From Diadophis punctatus similis (Eukaryota > Chordata > Lepidosauria > Squamata > Dipsadidae): 64,000 nt of DNA. The translations under genes were made by a program, and so were the position numbers. Within the stretch, counting starts at the first letter, position 1. Every line of letters starts with the position of its first letter. Under the pieces are notes generated by a model that was not told the DNA's origin, did not search any database, and saw only the letters and a list, made by a program, of their open reading frames with translations. Positions 1 through 11,974 of this stretch are shown here, piece by piece. The stretch lies in assembly GCA_023053685.1 (NCBI GenBank), contig JALIGW010000005.1:18394501-18458500 (forward strand), in the 5' to 3' direction.

Positions 1-58
1 CCTGTGTTGGTAATTATACCTGTCCTAAAGAAAATGGCATTACCTTTTGACTCACCCT

Positions 59-60
<2 letters not shown>

Positions 61-94
<34 letters not shown>

Positions 95-100
95 TGTGAG

Positions 101-135
<35 letters not shown>
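61..135. repeat. (TG)n microsatellite
   Basis: An almost unbroken TG dinucleotide run of about 37 units, with a short GAG-type interruption near position 92-104. It is a simple repeat with no coding meaning. Confidence 0.95.
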
Positions 136-137
<2 letters not shown>

Positions 138-829
138 TACTGGTATATAGCAAATAATACATATAAACAGACTTAGGCTTAAACAACTCATTTGGAATTT
201 TAAAAGCATGTTATAGACACTCTTATAATATGAGTGTCATTTTATGGTTGGTAGTTTATAAAACTCTGACAAGTTTACTTGTCAATTACTCTCTATAACT
301 TTCAGAGTGCCTTCTATATCTTCAATTTAACTCTACCTTATTTCTAGGTAGATTCAAACACTTCCAAACAAAATATTGGACAGCCAAAGCATGCTGGGAC
401 ACTGACTCTTTGTATTTTGAATATATATCTGGGTTGTATGTGAAGCCTAGACATATATTTAGAAATAAACTGATATTCTGGTTATCACAAGATTCTTTTA
501 AAAATTTAATTTAATGAAACAAATCAGGAGGAGTATGGAACTTGGCAAGTGCCAAAGAAAGTGCTAGCATCACATTCATCTAGGAAGCATTGAGGCTCTT
601 CCAGATTGAAAGGATTTGCCAGTGACATCACCGTTGGCTCAGGGGACGCCCAGTTGGGGATTCCTTTCATTTCTCCAGCAGGAGCTGGAGTGAAGGACAG
701 GAGCTCATCCCATCCCAAGGCAGCACTTGGATCTTGAAGGCTTGCTGCTTGTCAAGCTAGTCTCCTAACCATGTAAGCCACTGTGCTCCTTAAGGAAAAT
801 GCTTATGGTACTAAATTCAAGACTTTGGG
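136..829. other. No recognisable feature
   Basis: AT-rich sequence with no repeat family or exon that I recognise. Short reading frames here show no family motifs. Confidence 0.5.
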
Positions 830-1229
<400 letters not shown>

Positions 1230-2075
1230 CCCACTTTGCTTTGTGGCTTATTTTGGTCTTTCTAGAAAGGTTACTACAATTTAATTTTGCATTTTGGAGA
1301 TTCTGTTCTGATTACCCAGTTAGCTAATGACTGTTATATAGAGTATAAATACACATTGCTATAGCCTGAATATATATATACTGGATAACAGCAAGCATAG
1401 AGAATAAATACAATATTTACTACTACTTGTCATGTGCATTGAGGGATAAGGCAAAATAATACTATGCTCTCAGCTGTATAAATTGACAGGAAGCTAATCC
1501 AGACAGAGCCCCAAACTTCAACTTATTGAATGGTCTTATTTTACTCTTTTTTTTAAAAAATGAACCGAATTGATCGCAAACAAATGGAAGAGAAGGACAC
1601 ACTTTGGGTGCAGGACATGTTAAAAATATTATGTTGCTTCAGGCTCCAGGTGACTGAGCAGAACATTCAATATTACTTGATGACATGCTGGATCTCCCCT
1701 GCAAGGCAGAAAATGATAAACCCCATCCTGTAACCCGCCTCTTAGGAAATACAATGGTTATTATACAACGATGTACCCAACTGAACAATTTTACCAATGG
1801 ATTTAGCTTCAGTAAAAAGAAGTGCTGCAGGGAGAAAACCAAGAAGAGACTCAGTGTTGCAATCCCTTTTCTAAACTAAAAAAGGCCAGGCTGAAGGAAT
1901 AGGAATAGTGTTGCAATTAAAAAAAAATCTAAATGAGATGCTTTCAAGTTGGGAGTAAGAAGTAGTTTGTCTAATTAAACAGTATCCTGAAAAGTCCTCT
2001 GCCTAAATTAAATTTAAGAATTTTCTCTTTATCTTTCTATGAACCCTTTATCCAAATCTCAGACCAATGCACAAC
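1230..2075. other. No recognisable feature
   Basis: AT-rich sequence with short poly-A and poly-T runs. No exon, RNA gene or known repeat is recognised. Confidence 0.45.
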
Positions 2076-2083
2076 CTTCTTTA

Positions 2084-2488
2084 CAGGGGTGGGTTGCTTG
2101 TTCTTTGCGCTACTGGTGCCATGTTTCGGTGCGCACGCACTCACTACACGCATGCATCCCCTTGCATCATTTTGCTTCCTGCGCATGCGCGGAAGCAAAA
2201 TCTTGCAAGGGGACATGTGCACGCACATGATTTTGGTGCTTTTTTTGCTTCCGTGCATTCACGGAAGCAAAAAATCGCCAAAATCTTGCATGCATGTGCG
2301 TCCCCTTATGAGATTTTGCTTCTGTGCATGCGCAGGAAGTAAAATCAGCCCAAAAATTCCCCCCAAAAAGATGACGCTGCGCGACAGACCGGTGAAGACA
2401 GCACCGGAGCTGTCACGCGCAAATAACGCCATCTGCTGGCTGCTACCGGTGCGGTAGAGTCAACCGCACCGGTAGGAACCCACCACTG
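2084..2488. mobile_element. Palindromic hAT element, family A variant
   Basis: Starts CAGGGGTGGGTT and ends AACCCACCACTG. It is flanked by a perfect 8-bp target-site duplication, CTTCTTTA, at 2076-2083 and 2489-2496. CAG-starting inverted ends with an 8-bp duplication identify a hAT transposon. The right end matches the ACCGGT-rich terminus of the family A elements at 4381, 6034 and 27129. The interior instead holds a CpG-rich inverted repeat (about 2177-2340) centred on CGTGCATTCACG, built from GCGCATGCGC and GGAAGCAAAATC blocks. No transposase is encoded, so it is a non-autonomous MITE. The reading frames across it are by-products of the inverted repeat. Confidence 0.88.
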
Positions 2489-2496
2489 CTTCTTTA

Positions 2497-4150
2497 TCAA
2501 GCCTTATTAGACAACACCATTTTAACAGCAGTATCTTAAAGATATATTCCTTTGAATATCTTTATCCAGTTTTGGTAATTATATCTGATCTGGTGAATTA
2601 GTCTGTAATGATTTTCAGTCATGATCGCACATAGGGATCGAATCAGGAGGTTGGGGAAAAAGACCCTGATGATCTGAGAGTGGAACTTGGGAGTTATTTG
2701 GACTAGATGTTATCAGAAAAATATATGCTATAAGTTAAATTATAGGTCATGTTTGACAGTGTTTCTGTAAGTATTGTAAAATCTTGGGAGGTTTGTTCAC
2801 ATCAGTGGAAGCACTGGGGAACAGCACGAGCCTCATTCTGAATTAATTGCCACCTCCAGCTCTTCTCTAGAGAAGAGTTGACAAGATGACCCAATAGGCT
2901 GTGACAGTAGAATCAGGATATAATGATCAGTTGCTGTCAGATGAATAATTCTCCCCATTATCTTAAAATGTGTAGAATGGCCTTAATGAAGAAGTTCCAT
3001 TCTAATCTTAAGACAAAAAGAAAAGTCTATATATCAGCCTTGTCATCTATGCAGCAACTTTGAACTGAATTAATTGCTTTCTTTCTCTTCTGCATTCTGT
3101 TTCTTCCGAATTGCTTGCTGAAAATTAAACAGGACCTTCGTGTGGTTTCTGCTGAAGGAACAAAAGGCAAGCTGGGAATGTACTGTGTTTGTATGTTATC
3201 CCTCTACCCCATTGATTTAAGTTAATTCAATGCATTTAACCAATAATATTACTATTAATTATTCACTCTCTTTAACATTAAAAACAACAACTCTGCAGTA
3301 ACTGTTGGAAGGGCTTGGAATAGAGTGTCCAAAAATTGGCAATGACTCCTTGGTATTGCCTAATTTGTCTCAAATCAGATTTTATCCTTTCCAAGGATTG
3401 CCTATAACTGGTGGCAGTGCCTGATGAACTTGGTTGGTCTTGGCAAATGCCAAGCAAGACTGATCAGGTGATTACCAAGTGATACACATACATTTCCAAT
3501 AGATCATAGATCATCACACTCAGAAGTTGTGAAGTTGAAAAAACATTCTAGAAAAAAGGCAATAGCAAACTATATCATGTTGCCAAGAAAACATCATGAT
3601 CTGCCCATGCAATCATCAGAAGTCAAGGTCAAAGATGTCTTTACATTGAAGTTATAAGGCAAAAGAATTTAACTTTTCTATTGCAGACACAGTGAGATAA
3701 AGGCATTTTAAACCCAAGGAAAACAGCAGCTGAATCATAGAGAATAGGTTGAACCTTTTAAAAAGTCAAAGTGAAGGGAACTGCTATGTCTGGTTTATTT
3801 TACCAAGGAATAATATGAAAGCTCTTTAATAAGAAATGAACAATTAAATTGAACTAGACCTCATGGCAAATTCAGAGTATAAATTGGGAGCCTATGATTC
3901 TTTGGTGTTGCTATTCTACATCTCTCATTGCACCATTTTCATGTTGGCTTCTTCCAATATCTGTCATCATCAACCCTCACTTATCTGAGACTATAACTTG
4001 TTGTTGAGGAACATCTGGAGATCCATAGATTTTCCATTTCTGCCTTACAGGCCAGATCAGTTAGGAATCTAGATTCTAACTTTGTTTCGCTGAATCAGAA
4101 GAGTGGAAGAGACATGACATATATAACTTCTCATATCAAGTTTAGTATAA
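2497..4150. other. No recognisable feature
   Basis: Long unique-looking AT-rich stretch with scattered short inverted repeats, for example TTGGCAAATGCCAA near 3440. No exon or repeat family is recognised. Confidence 0.4.
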
Positions 4151-5022
4151 TCTGCTGGAAAGGTGCAATGGCGCAGTGATTAAGATGCGGGGATTGTTGG
4201 CTGGAAAGTTAACAGCACAGGTTCAAGACCAAGTGATACACAAGGATTACCTGTTCCAGATCCTGCCCACCTAGTAGTTCTAAAGCATGCAAAATATGAG
4301 TAGATAAATAGGTATCACTTTGGTGGGAAGATATCAGCATTCCATGCATCTCGGCATGTAGTCATACTGGCCACATGACCCAGTGGTGGGTTCCTACCGG
4401 TGCGATCCATTCTATAGCACTGGTAGTGGCCCACTGGTGACGTCACAGTACTGGTGCTGTCTGTTGCTGGTGCCTGTGCGCCGCCATTAAAAAAAAATTT
4501 TTTTTACATTTTTTTTAAAAAAATTCTTCTGCGCATGCCCAGAAGCCGAGCTTCCGGCACTGCTCATGTGCTGCCTTCCTACCCCACAGTGAGTCCAAGC
4601 AGGGGAGGATGGCTGAGGGAGCGCGTGAGACGTTGAAAGAATGGGCGGCAGGAGCTATCTCCATTCCCCTCCCTTCAGCAGTCCGAGAAGCCACGAACGC
4701 GCGGTGATGATCCTAGGCATTTTTGCATGTTCGAGGCTTCTCAAGCTGCTGAGGGGAGGGGGAATGGGCAGCAGGACCTATCTCAGTTCCCCTCCCTTCA
4801 GCAGTCTGAGAAGCCACGCCCACCCAGTCACATGGCTGGCAAGCCACACCCACAAAAAAGCCACGCCCACAGAGTGGTAGTAAAAAAAATAGGAACCCGC
4901 CCCTGACATGACCGGAGAAATGTCTTCAGACAACGCTGGTTCCCTCAGCTAAGAAACAGAGATGAGCTCGCTGCCTACAGTCAGACCTGATTGGACAGGG
5001 AAACTTTTACTTTTATAACCTT
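4151..5022 (+). mobile_element. tRNA-derived squamate SINE interrupted by a hAT element
   Basis: The left part (4151-4380) starts with a tRNA-like head, GTGCAATGGCGCAGTGATTA, followed by a B-box-like GGTTCAAGACC and a body with AGTAGATAAATAGGTA. The right part (4914-5022) continues the same SINE through CAGAGATGAGCTC and AGTCAGACCTGATTGGAC to a pyrimidine-rich end. The right end resembles the Bov-B-related tails of squamate SINEs. The interruption is the hAT at 4381-4905. Removing it with one copy of its duplication restores a continuous SINE. Family knowledge: these SINEs are transcribed by RNA polymerase III and mobilised by LINE machinery. Confidence 0.78.
4381..4905 (+). mobile_element. 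Non-autonomous hAT element, family A
   Basis: The ends are CAGTGGTGGGTTCCTA and the complement of CAGGGGCGGGTTCCTA. They are flanked by a perfect 8-bp duplication, ACATGACC (4373-4380 and 4906-4913). The interior is GC- and CpG-rich, with ACCGGT-containing subterminal blocks and repeated CCACGCCCAC motifs at the right. It is closely similar to the copies at 6034 (reverse) and 27129 (same orientation). No transposase reading frame is present, so movement would need an enzyme supplied in trans. It is inserted in a SINE. Confidence 0.93.
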
Positions 5023-5960
5023 CTGACTTCACTACATAATGAAGCTATCTGTGCAATGTGCTAGTATTCACTTCTTAGAAACATTGTGGTTTTCTCCCTT
5101 TCCTCCCTTCCTCTATTTTTAGAAGTAGTGAGGCTTTGTTAAGAACCCTAACCAATGAACAAAACCAGGGGAATGAAATTTAAAACCCATTTACCCCCTA
5201 AAGGTTTTTCCGCCACTAACCTTGGCAATTAATTAGTGCTAAAAGAGTGTTGGGTGTATTTCACTGAAACCAACAGGAGGGAAAAATAAGTAAATGGATG
5301 TTAGGATTGCTGCTGAAGTTCATTGATAGAGACCTGGAATCTCTGTAGCACATGAAATTACTTAAATAGCATGAAATAATTAAGCACGGGGGAAAACATG
5401 AGCACCATTCGTCATTATTCACCGTCTAAATACTTTAAAATGAGACAAATCAATAGCAGGCACTGACAAGATGTGCTTAAGATAAAGGTGTTCACATAAT
5501 GAAAATGAGGATTCAATAGAGACATGGGCTATCTCTGAAGAGAAAGTATTATGCAGCCAGAACACAGACTTCTAAGGTCAGATTACATGTCATTTCAGAT
5601 TTTAAGTAACTGATTTTTTTACACCTATTGTTTTTCTGATTGGTTGGTTCCTTGATTGCTTTTGCAATCTTAGTTTCCTGGCCTATGCAGGAAGCATTTA
5701 TACCAACAGTATAATTGGTATAACTGGTGAGTTAAGAATAACAGCAAAAACAACAGTGAAGAAAGCCTGTTATGAGAGTATTATAATGCAATAATATAAG
5801 AGTAATATAATTACAACAAAAGTAGCAGAGCCACCCTTCAATAATTTTATTTTATTTTTTTACAATGTCAAGGAAGCATTTTGTTGGTTCCATAAGAAAC
5901 TTTCTAGGGAGAATAGTGCAAAATGCCACTATTGAGGGGGGGAAAAACCCAATCCTTCTT
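5023..5960. other. No recognisable feature
   Basis: Unique-looking AT-rich sequence. No exon or repeat family is recognised before the hairpin at 5968. Confidence 0.4.
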
Positions 5961-5967
5961 TCTGGGG

Positions 5968-6009
5968 TAATCCCCTTGATTTTTGGCTTCCCCAAAAATA
6001 AGGGGATTA
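5968..6009. repeat. Long-stem hairpin
   Basis: Arms TAATCCCCTTGATTTTTGG and CCAAAAATAAGGGGATTA pair over 18 bases with one bulged G, around a 5-base loop. It lies 24 bases left of the family A hAT insertion at 6034 and is outside that element. Identity unknown; it may be a degraded MITE centre. Confidence 0.8.
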
Positions 6010-6033
6010 GAAGTGTTTTGGATAAGATTGTAG

Positions 6034-6575
6034 CAGGGGCGGGTTCCTATTTTTTTACTACCACTCTGTGGGCGTGGCTTATTTTGTGGGTGTGGCTTGC
6101 CAGCCATGTGACCGGGTAGGCATGGCTTGCTGGCCATGTGACTGGGTGGGCGTGGCTTCTCAGACTGCTGAAGGGAGGGGAACTGAGATAGGTCCTGTCA
6201 CTCTCCCCTTAGCAGCTCAAGAAGCCTCAAATGTGAGAAAATGCCTGGGATCATCACAGCGCGTTCGTGGCTTCTCGGACTGCTGAAGGAGGGGAATGGA
6301 GATAGCTCCTGCCACCCATTCTTTCAGCGTCTCACGCGCTCCCTCAACCATCCTCCCCTGCTTGGACTCACTGTGGGGTAGGAAGGCAGCGCAGTGCCGG
6401 AAGCTTGGCTTCTGGGCATGCACAGAAGAAATTTTTTTAAAAAAAGTTAAACAATTTTTTTTAAAAAAATGGCGGCACCTAGGCACCGGCAACTGACTGC
6501 ACCGGTACTGTGATGTCACCAGCGGGCTGCTACCGGTGCTATAGAGTGGACCGCACCAGTAGGAACCCACCACTG
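6034..6575 (-). mobile_element. Non-autonomous hAT element, family A, reverse orientation
   Basis: Begins CAGGGGCGGGTTCCTA and ends with AACCCACCACTG, flanked by a perfect 8-bp duplication GATTGTAG (6026-6033 and 6576-6583). The interior is the reverse complement of the 4381 element, including the CTTGGACTCACTGTGGGG block. A reading frame of about 118 codons on the minus strand has no transposase motif and is broken in the sister copies, so it is not called as a gene. Confidence 0.93.
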
Positions 6576-6583
6576 GATTGTAG

Positions 6584-7064
6584 GGTTTGGGTGGATAAGT
6601 ATTAAGACAAGATGCTCCTTCTACAATAAACTGTGAAAGGTAGATTCAGGTTAGAACCTTAGCTTGAGGAAGTAGGAAGTCTGTTCTGCTGTTCTGCGCT
6701 GGGAAAGGTGGGTCTCGCCTGCTAGTATTTTCTGTGCCAGAAGTCTAGGAGAGGATACTGGACAGAGAAAAGGATGTGGGAAGATTCTAATCAGGGCAAG
6801 ATAGGGGTCAACATTGGGTTTCTTTGACTCTTCTTTTCCAGCGGTCTTCTGAAGTTCAAATGATGGTGAAGACATGGCTGAAACCCTTCAGAGGTAAGTT
6901 GGATTTTTTCTATTCTAATGTAGACGGGTTAGTTTGTCACTAAACTGGCTCCCCATCTCCCCAAAAAGATCATTAGTAAGAAAAAGAAACAACATATCCA
7001 GTAGATGGTGCCAAAGGCAAGGGGGAAAAGAGAACAAACCATTTTTATGTATTTGCAGAGCATT
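6584..7064. other. No recognisable feature
   Basis: Unique-looking sequence between two hAT insertions. Nothing is recognised. Confidence 0.4.
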
Positions 7065-7072
7065 CTCTATAC

Positions 7073-7847
7073 CAGTGGTCACGAACTGGTGGTCCATGGA
7101 CCACTGGTGGTCCGTGAGAAATTTTTGGTGGTCTGCAGAAAAATTATTTGCATTTTTTATATTGTACTAAATCAGGGGTCCTCAAACTATGGCCCCTGGG
7201 CCGGATACGTGCAATGAACGTTTGTGTTGCTGCAGAGAGTCTCCCCCTTTGGGGTCTTTTTGTGCAGGTCGGAGGGGGGAAGAAATTCCAACTTGGGGTC
7301 TGCTTCAACCTCCTGGTGCAGGGCTTTGGGGAAAAGCTGGAGGGAAGTGCCGCTGGTGGTGAAGAACCAGAGGGCCTTGTTCCAGTGGGACTGCATCATG
7401 GGCTGGAATTGGCTGACCATCTCAGCCCACTGAGCCTCCAGGCACCGGTACCTGGCCTTGCACTCCCGCAGGTCTTCCCTCTGGTTGGAAAGCCTATGCT
7501 CGTAGTCCTCAGTGAGGTGCTTCTACTGAGCCTCCTTCTCGGTCAGATCCAATTTGAACTGAGCCAGCTGTTTTGCCAACTCTTTCTCATGGTGGCTGCT
7601 TAGCTCCAACAACTGCTTCTTGGATCCTGGGCGGGCAGGCGAGGAGGGGCTGGGAGGGGAGGGGCGAGTAGAGGCCAGTAAGGTGCCCCACAATGTGAGT
7701 GACATTGAGTTGACCATGCCCACCCAGTCACATGACCACCCAGCCATGCCCACTCAGCCGGTCATTAGCCAGATCATATTAGTGGTCCACGGGATTTAAA
7801 ATTATGAATTTAGTGGTCCCTGAGTTCCAAAAGGTTGGTGACCCCTG
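7073..7847. mobile_element. Composite hAT element carrying a captured coding fragment, copy 1
   Basis: The left end CAGTGGTCACGAACTGG and right end GGTTGGTGACCCCTG form hAT-like termini. The flanks CTCTATAC (7065-7072) and CTCTAGAC (7848-7855) match at 7 of 8. A second hAT-type end, CAGGGGTCCTCAAACTATGG, lies inside at about 7173. The element therefore looks composite, but the same arrangement recurs at 21276-22015, so it has moved as a unit. The interior on the minus strand carries a coiled-coil-like coding segment (listed separately). No transposase is present. Confidence 0.85.
7215..7640 (-). pseudogene. Captured coiled-coil protein fragment inside a hAT element
   Basis: On the minus strand, about 140 codons read as an acidic, heptad-rich protein with segments KQLLELSSHHEKELAKQLAQ, TEDYEHRLSNQRED, CKARYRCLEAQWAEMV and MMQSHWNKALWFF. 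One stop (TAG at 7523-7525) interrupts it. The copy in the 21276 element has a glutamine codon there, and that copy has its own stops where this one reads glutamine. The common ancestor was therefore probably open, which argues for capture of host exon or cDNA sequence rather than chance. The protein looks like a coiled-coil cytoskeletal or centrosomal type, but I cannot name the source gene. It has no start in a host context and is presumably not translated now. Confidence 0.6.
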
Positions 7848-7855
7848 CTCTAGAC

Positions 7856-9119
7856 TAGTCTGAAATGGCTATATATTGGGGATTGGTCCCTTCTAGGCTT
7901 GTGTGCAATATCTACTGTAAATATTAAGCTTTTGGGAGAAGGGAGGAAAGCTTCCTTCGCTAGAGGTTTACCACCTGGATGGAAGCAATGACACAATGGC
8001 TACCCCTGGGGTAAGTTCATTTCATTTATCAATTACATAAAAAAGAAAATCAAATTTAATGGTATGTAGGACTGACCTTGGGAGACAGAAAAAACAGCTG
8101 TAAACCAACAAACATCGTGCAAAAATGCCTAAATCAGATTTGTTTCAGAAGATCCTCTCTCTAGTTTTCTGGAGAGTAAAGTAAAGGAGAGCAGATTTCA
8201 GACTTACAAGATTCTGTTACCAAAAAGACAGAGTTAGCACTCATAATAGTGGTTCCTGTTGAACTACCTCAAAGTGCTTCCAGAAAATTAGTACCTGCCT
8301 CAATTCTCATGCAAGTAGGGAACTCATTGCAAGTTTTTTTTAATTAATATGTAGTTCCTTTGAAAGAGTTGTAGGACCAGGTTAGGGCCAGATCATCATG
8401 GAGGAAATCTATCAATGTGATTGCTCTGAGCTGATAACAACTAGTTGGTAATCATCATGCATGGTTCACTTAGCTTCTGTGACTTACTATATTCTTCCTC
8501 ACCAACGAGTAAATGGCAATATGAAAAATCCTCCTGAATGTGGGAGACACTCAGAATTCATCTTTCCTTTCTGTTCCTTTTTATTATGAAAACCTTGATA
8601 GAAAAGATACAATTCACCTCTGTCTATAACTTACTACAATGCTTTCTTTGTACAAATGTGAAATGCAGGTGAGGTAGTACACAGAGAATGAATATGGTGG
8701 TGGTGGTGGTGTTTACTTAAAGCAGCCTGTTGTGATCAAGCACCTAAAATTATAACAAGACTGACAAAGATCTTTTCAGACCTACTGTGATAGTTCTAAA
8801 AGGTTTTATTTTGATGTTCTGAATGGTTTCTATTTTGAGTTATTTTCAAAGCATCGCATAACAGCGCTTCTTTTCAAGGACATTGGTCTATTGAAAGAAT
8901 GGGCTTCAGTTAATAAACTGTATTGTGCATTTGTGATTTTTCAGTTTACGCTCAGCCCAGAGTTTGATGATCTTTTTGCCTTTGCTCCATCTACCTGAAT
9001 AACTCTGTTTCTTCTCATCCTTGACCTTTATGGGTGACTGATTTATTTTGCTCCATTGTTGTCCTCCTTCTGACACCATGAAGCTCAACACAATTAAGGA
9101 AAAGAAAATATCACAGTTA
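7856..9119. other. No recognisable feature
   Basis: Unique-looking sequence with a short (GGT)n run near 8697-8712. No exon or repeat family is recognised. Confidence 0.4.
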
Positions 9120-9206
9120 CTGTATGTATATATATATGTGTATATATATGTGTGTATGCATGTATGTATGTATGTATGTATATATGTATGTATGTATGTA
9201 TGTATT
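9120..9206. repeat. (TATG)n microsatellite
   Basis: TA/TG dinucleotides grade into a run of about 13 TATG units. Reading frames across it (YMYVCMYVC types) are artefacts. Confidence 0.93.
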
Positions 9207-9304
9207 CCAGGGAGATAATATGCCAAAGCTATTTTTATGGGGTTAATTGTGTTTGCATGGACTATGCAGTAAAAAAAGCATCAATCCTCAGAAAAATGAT
9301 GGAT

Positions 9305-9360
9305 GGAAAAATCACCAAGGATTCCTCCCCTGAATTACAAATATTCTCCTTTATTGGTAG
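9305..9360 (+). repeat. 3' end of an unclassified interspersed repeat (family P)
   Basis: Contains CACCAAGGATTCCTCC and TACAAATATTCTCCTTTATTGG. Both blocks recur at about 44450-44510 and 51830-51895. The family is undetermined. A mariner-like element lies directly downstream. Confidence 0.6.
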
Positions 9361-9362
9361 TA

Positions 9363-9746
9363 TAGGTAATCCTCGACTTACGACCCCAATTGAGCCCAAC
9401 ATTTCTGTTGTTAATCGAGACATTTGTTAAGTGAGTTTTGCCCCATTTTATACTTCTTGCCATAGTTGTTAAGTGAATCGCTGCAGCTGTTAACCTGGTT
9501 GTTAAGTGAATCTGGTTTCCCCATCAACTTTGCTTGTCAGAAGGTGGCAAAAGGGGATCCCATGACCCCAGGACACTGCAACCATCATAAATATAAACTA
9601 GTTGCCAAGATTTCTGAATTTTGATCACATGACCATGGGGGAGCTGCAACGGTCATAAGTGTGAAAAATGGCCATGTCACATTTTTCAGTGCTGTTGTAA
9701 CATTGAACAATCACTAAATGAACTGTTGTATGTTGAGGACCACCTG
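9363..9746 (+). mobile_element. Mariner-like MITE (family H), copy 1
   Basis: Inverted ends TAGGTAATCCTCGACTTACG and the complement TGAGGACCACCTG are bounded by TA on both sides (9361-9362 and 9747-9748). The body carries the repeated GTTAAGTGAATC motif and two TGATCACATGACC-type blocks. Seven copies occur in the window (also 25075, 33504, 44917, 49204, 57336, 59515). The TA flank suggests a Tc1/mariner-type mechanism. There is no transposase. Reading frames across it are incidental. Confidence 0.8.
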
Positions 9747-9748
9747 TA

Positions 9749-10307
9749 TTATCCCCTTCATTTTCTGTCACAGTTGCATTATTTCAAGCACATTTTTGTT
9801 TCTACATTAGCTTGTAATCCCCCACAAAAATATCTCACCTTCATGAATTATATATTGTCTACTGCATGCAAGCACCCCATCCATTCCCCTGACTTTTTTT
9901 GTAGCCAATTTTCTTTCACCAATGTATTTTATAGACATTTTTTTAAAATTGGGAAATACTTGGTATTTGGATGGTTTTGTTCTCCTTCTCTTGGTTGCTG
10001 CCTTACCATCCTTCTTTTTCTATTCCATCTTTCTGTACATCATTTCAAAGTGAATTGGCAGCTGAGACACCAATGAAAGGATCTGAGAGAGAGTGTGTGT
10101 GTTTTAAAGGTATAGTTTGAATCCCTTAAGTTTATGAATCTTTTGTAAGCTGGTATAGCTTCAACTTTGCCTCTCCCTATGTATGCTGCAGCTACAAAAA
10201 AAAACCCAAAAATATTCTTCCAAAACCACTACTGATCCAGGTAAGGAGCTATGTGATTCAAAAGAGATTTGCAGCATAGTCCTTCTTTTAACAAATCTCA
10301 GTTGAAG
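9749..10307. other. No recognisable feature
   Basis: T-rich sequence with a hydrophobic reading frame that has no recognisable family features. Confidence 0.4.
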
Positions 10308-10309
10308 TA

Positions 10310-10709
10310 CCATATTTTTCAGAGTAAAAGACGCATCTTTCCCCCCCCAAAAGGGGCTGAAAATTTGGGTGCGTCTTATACTCCGAACGTAGCTTTTTTG
10401 AAGCTTTTTTCCCCAGCCCTAACGAGGTGCTAATGATCTTCCAAGATTGCAGGATTTTTTTCATTCCTAGTCCCTCCGAAGAAGGTTTTTTCCAGCCCTA
10501 AGTCTTTGCAGGCTTGCTTTCATTGCTACTCCTCCGAAGAAGATTTTTTCCAGCCCTAACCAGGGGATAAAATAATGTGCTGAAGCTGACCAGACTAAGG
10601 ACGCTAGCCAGAAGAATACCTGGTAGGTAGATTCCTCCCCCCTATTTTTCTCCTCCAAAACTAAGGTGCTTCTTATACTCCGGTGCGTCTTATACTACGA
10701 AAAGTACGG
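10310..10709. mobile_element. TA-flanked MITE (family L), copy 1
   Basis: Starts CCATATTTTTCAGAGTA and ends with the complement of CCGTACTTTTCGTAGTATAA, bounded by TA (10308-10309 and 10710-10711). Both ends contain a GTGCGTCTTATACTCC type block. The interior has imperfect tandem units of about 70 bp with TCCGAAGAAG and TTTCCAGCCCTAA. The sister copy is at 11975-12392. A mariner-type origin is inferred from the TA duplication. No transposase is present. Confidence 0.83.
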
Positions 10710-10711
10710 TA

Positions 10712-11974
10712 TGTGGCTTTCCTGGTTACAGGAACCATAATTCTCTGTACATGTCCTTAAAAGTAAACACTTGGCCTTCCTCTTGACTAAATATGTACAG
10801 AACTGGGTTGTTGAATTCGTGCAATCCATAATGCAGGGAAATTATTTTCTAGTTTTCTTTTGTTAAAACAAACAGGTTTCATTTCTAACATGGCTGCGAT
10901 TATTGATATTGTTAGTTGTAGTAGAAGAGAAATGTTTATCAGCAGTAATTACACTTTTCTTAAGTTTTGGCCTTTGCATTTTATTAAAGGCTCCCATTAG
11001 TAATTAGTAAAATTGGAAAACGATTACTGACCTTTGATCATATTCTTTTAATCATCTTCATTATTAGGGTTTGTAATGCATTATTAATTTTCTATTAACA
11101 ATCTTTAAAAACATGTATGGATCAAAGGCACAATAAATATGGAAATTATTGAGTGGAGTGTGGATCCATCATTTGTGTCTCAATAGTAAGTTTTTATGCT
11201 TAAATATATTATTATCCTTTTCAGCATAAGCAAAAAGAGTACAAACAAAGGAAATTGGAGATAGTAATATAAACAGAGAATGTGGCAAAGAGCATGAAAT
11301 AGTGGATAAAATGAAATGAAATAGAAATATGTTGCGTATTTGTGAATCTAAGAGAAAGATATAAAAATCTGATTGAAAATTTTCTCAACTTGTAACAAGG
11401 AGTTCACAGGCAGGCAAGCATTTAATCATGAACGGATGGGCTAAAATGAGTGATTTCAACTGTGAATGTTGCAACATTCACAATAATCAAACTTGCTATG
11501 AGTATGTATAAAAGAAAACATTCAAAGGCTGATGATAGTTTCCATGTTATGTCCCAGTGAAAGTTGCATTTATAATTACCATGAATTGTAATAATGAATG
11601 AACTGGGGGTGAATGCAATCTAGTGTCAGGTGCAAAATACCAGGTTCACATGTGAAGATCCAATTAAAATGATTTATTACTAAACAGCCTACAGACAGGA
11701 ATCACGCACCAGTTTGGACATGATTGGATGTGTGATAACAAGTAAAACACAGAAGGCAATAGGCGTTTAGACATCAAAAACTGAATAAGCAATAGTTTGG
11801 CTAATATCTATTATCTGGTCAGCTTAGAAAAGCTGTTTTTAGAAAACCTTTATTTGTCTGTACTACACCAACTAAGGAATGAATTTAAAAACACGAATGA
11901 CTTGACTGTATATACAAAGAGATTGCAAAAATAAGTGACAGAGATGAGATGAGATGTGAGTCAGACCATTGTAA
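10712..11974. other. No recognisable feature
   Basis: AT-rich sequence between two family L elements. No exon or repeat family is recognised. Confidence 0.4.

Noticed and set aside
2037..2457. Overlapping open frames of 63-122 codons on both strands
   Set aside because: They follow the inverted-repeat core of a hAT MITE, with no transposase motif.
5865..6119. 84-codon plus-strand frame starting at an ATG before the hAT at 6034
   Set aside because: It runs across a hairpin and into a hAT MITE, so the combined frame cannot be an ancestral gene.
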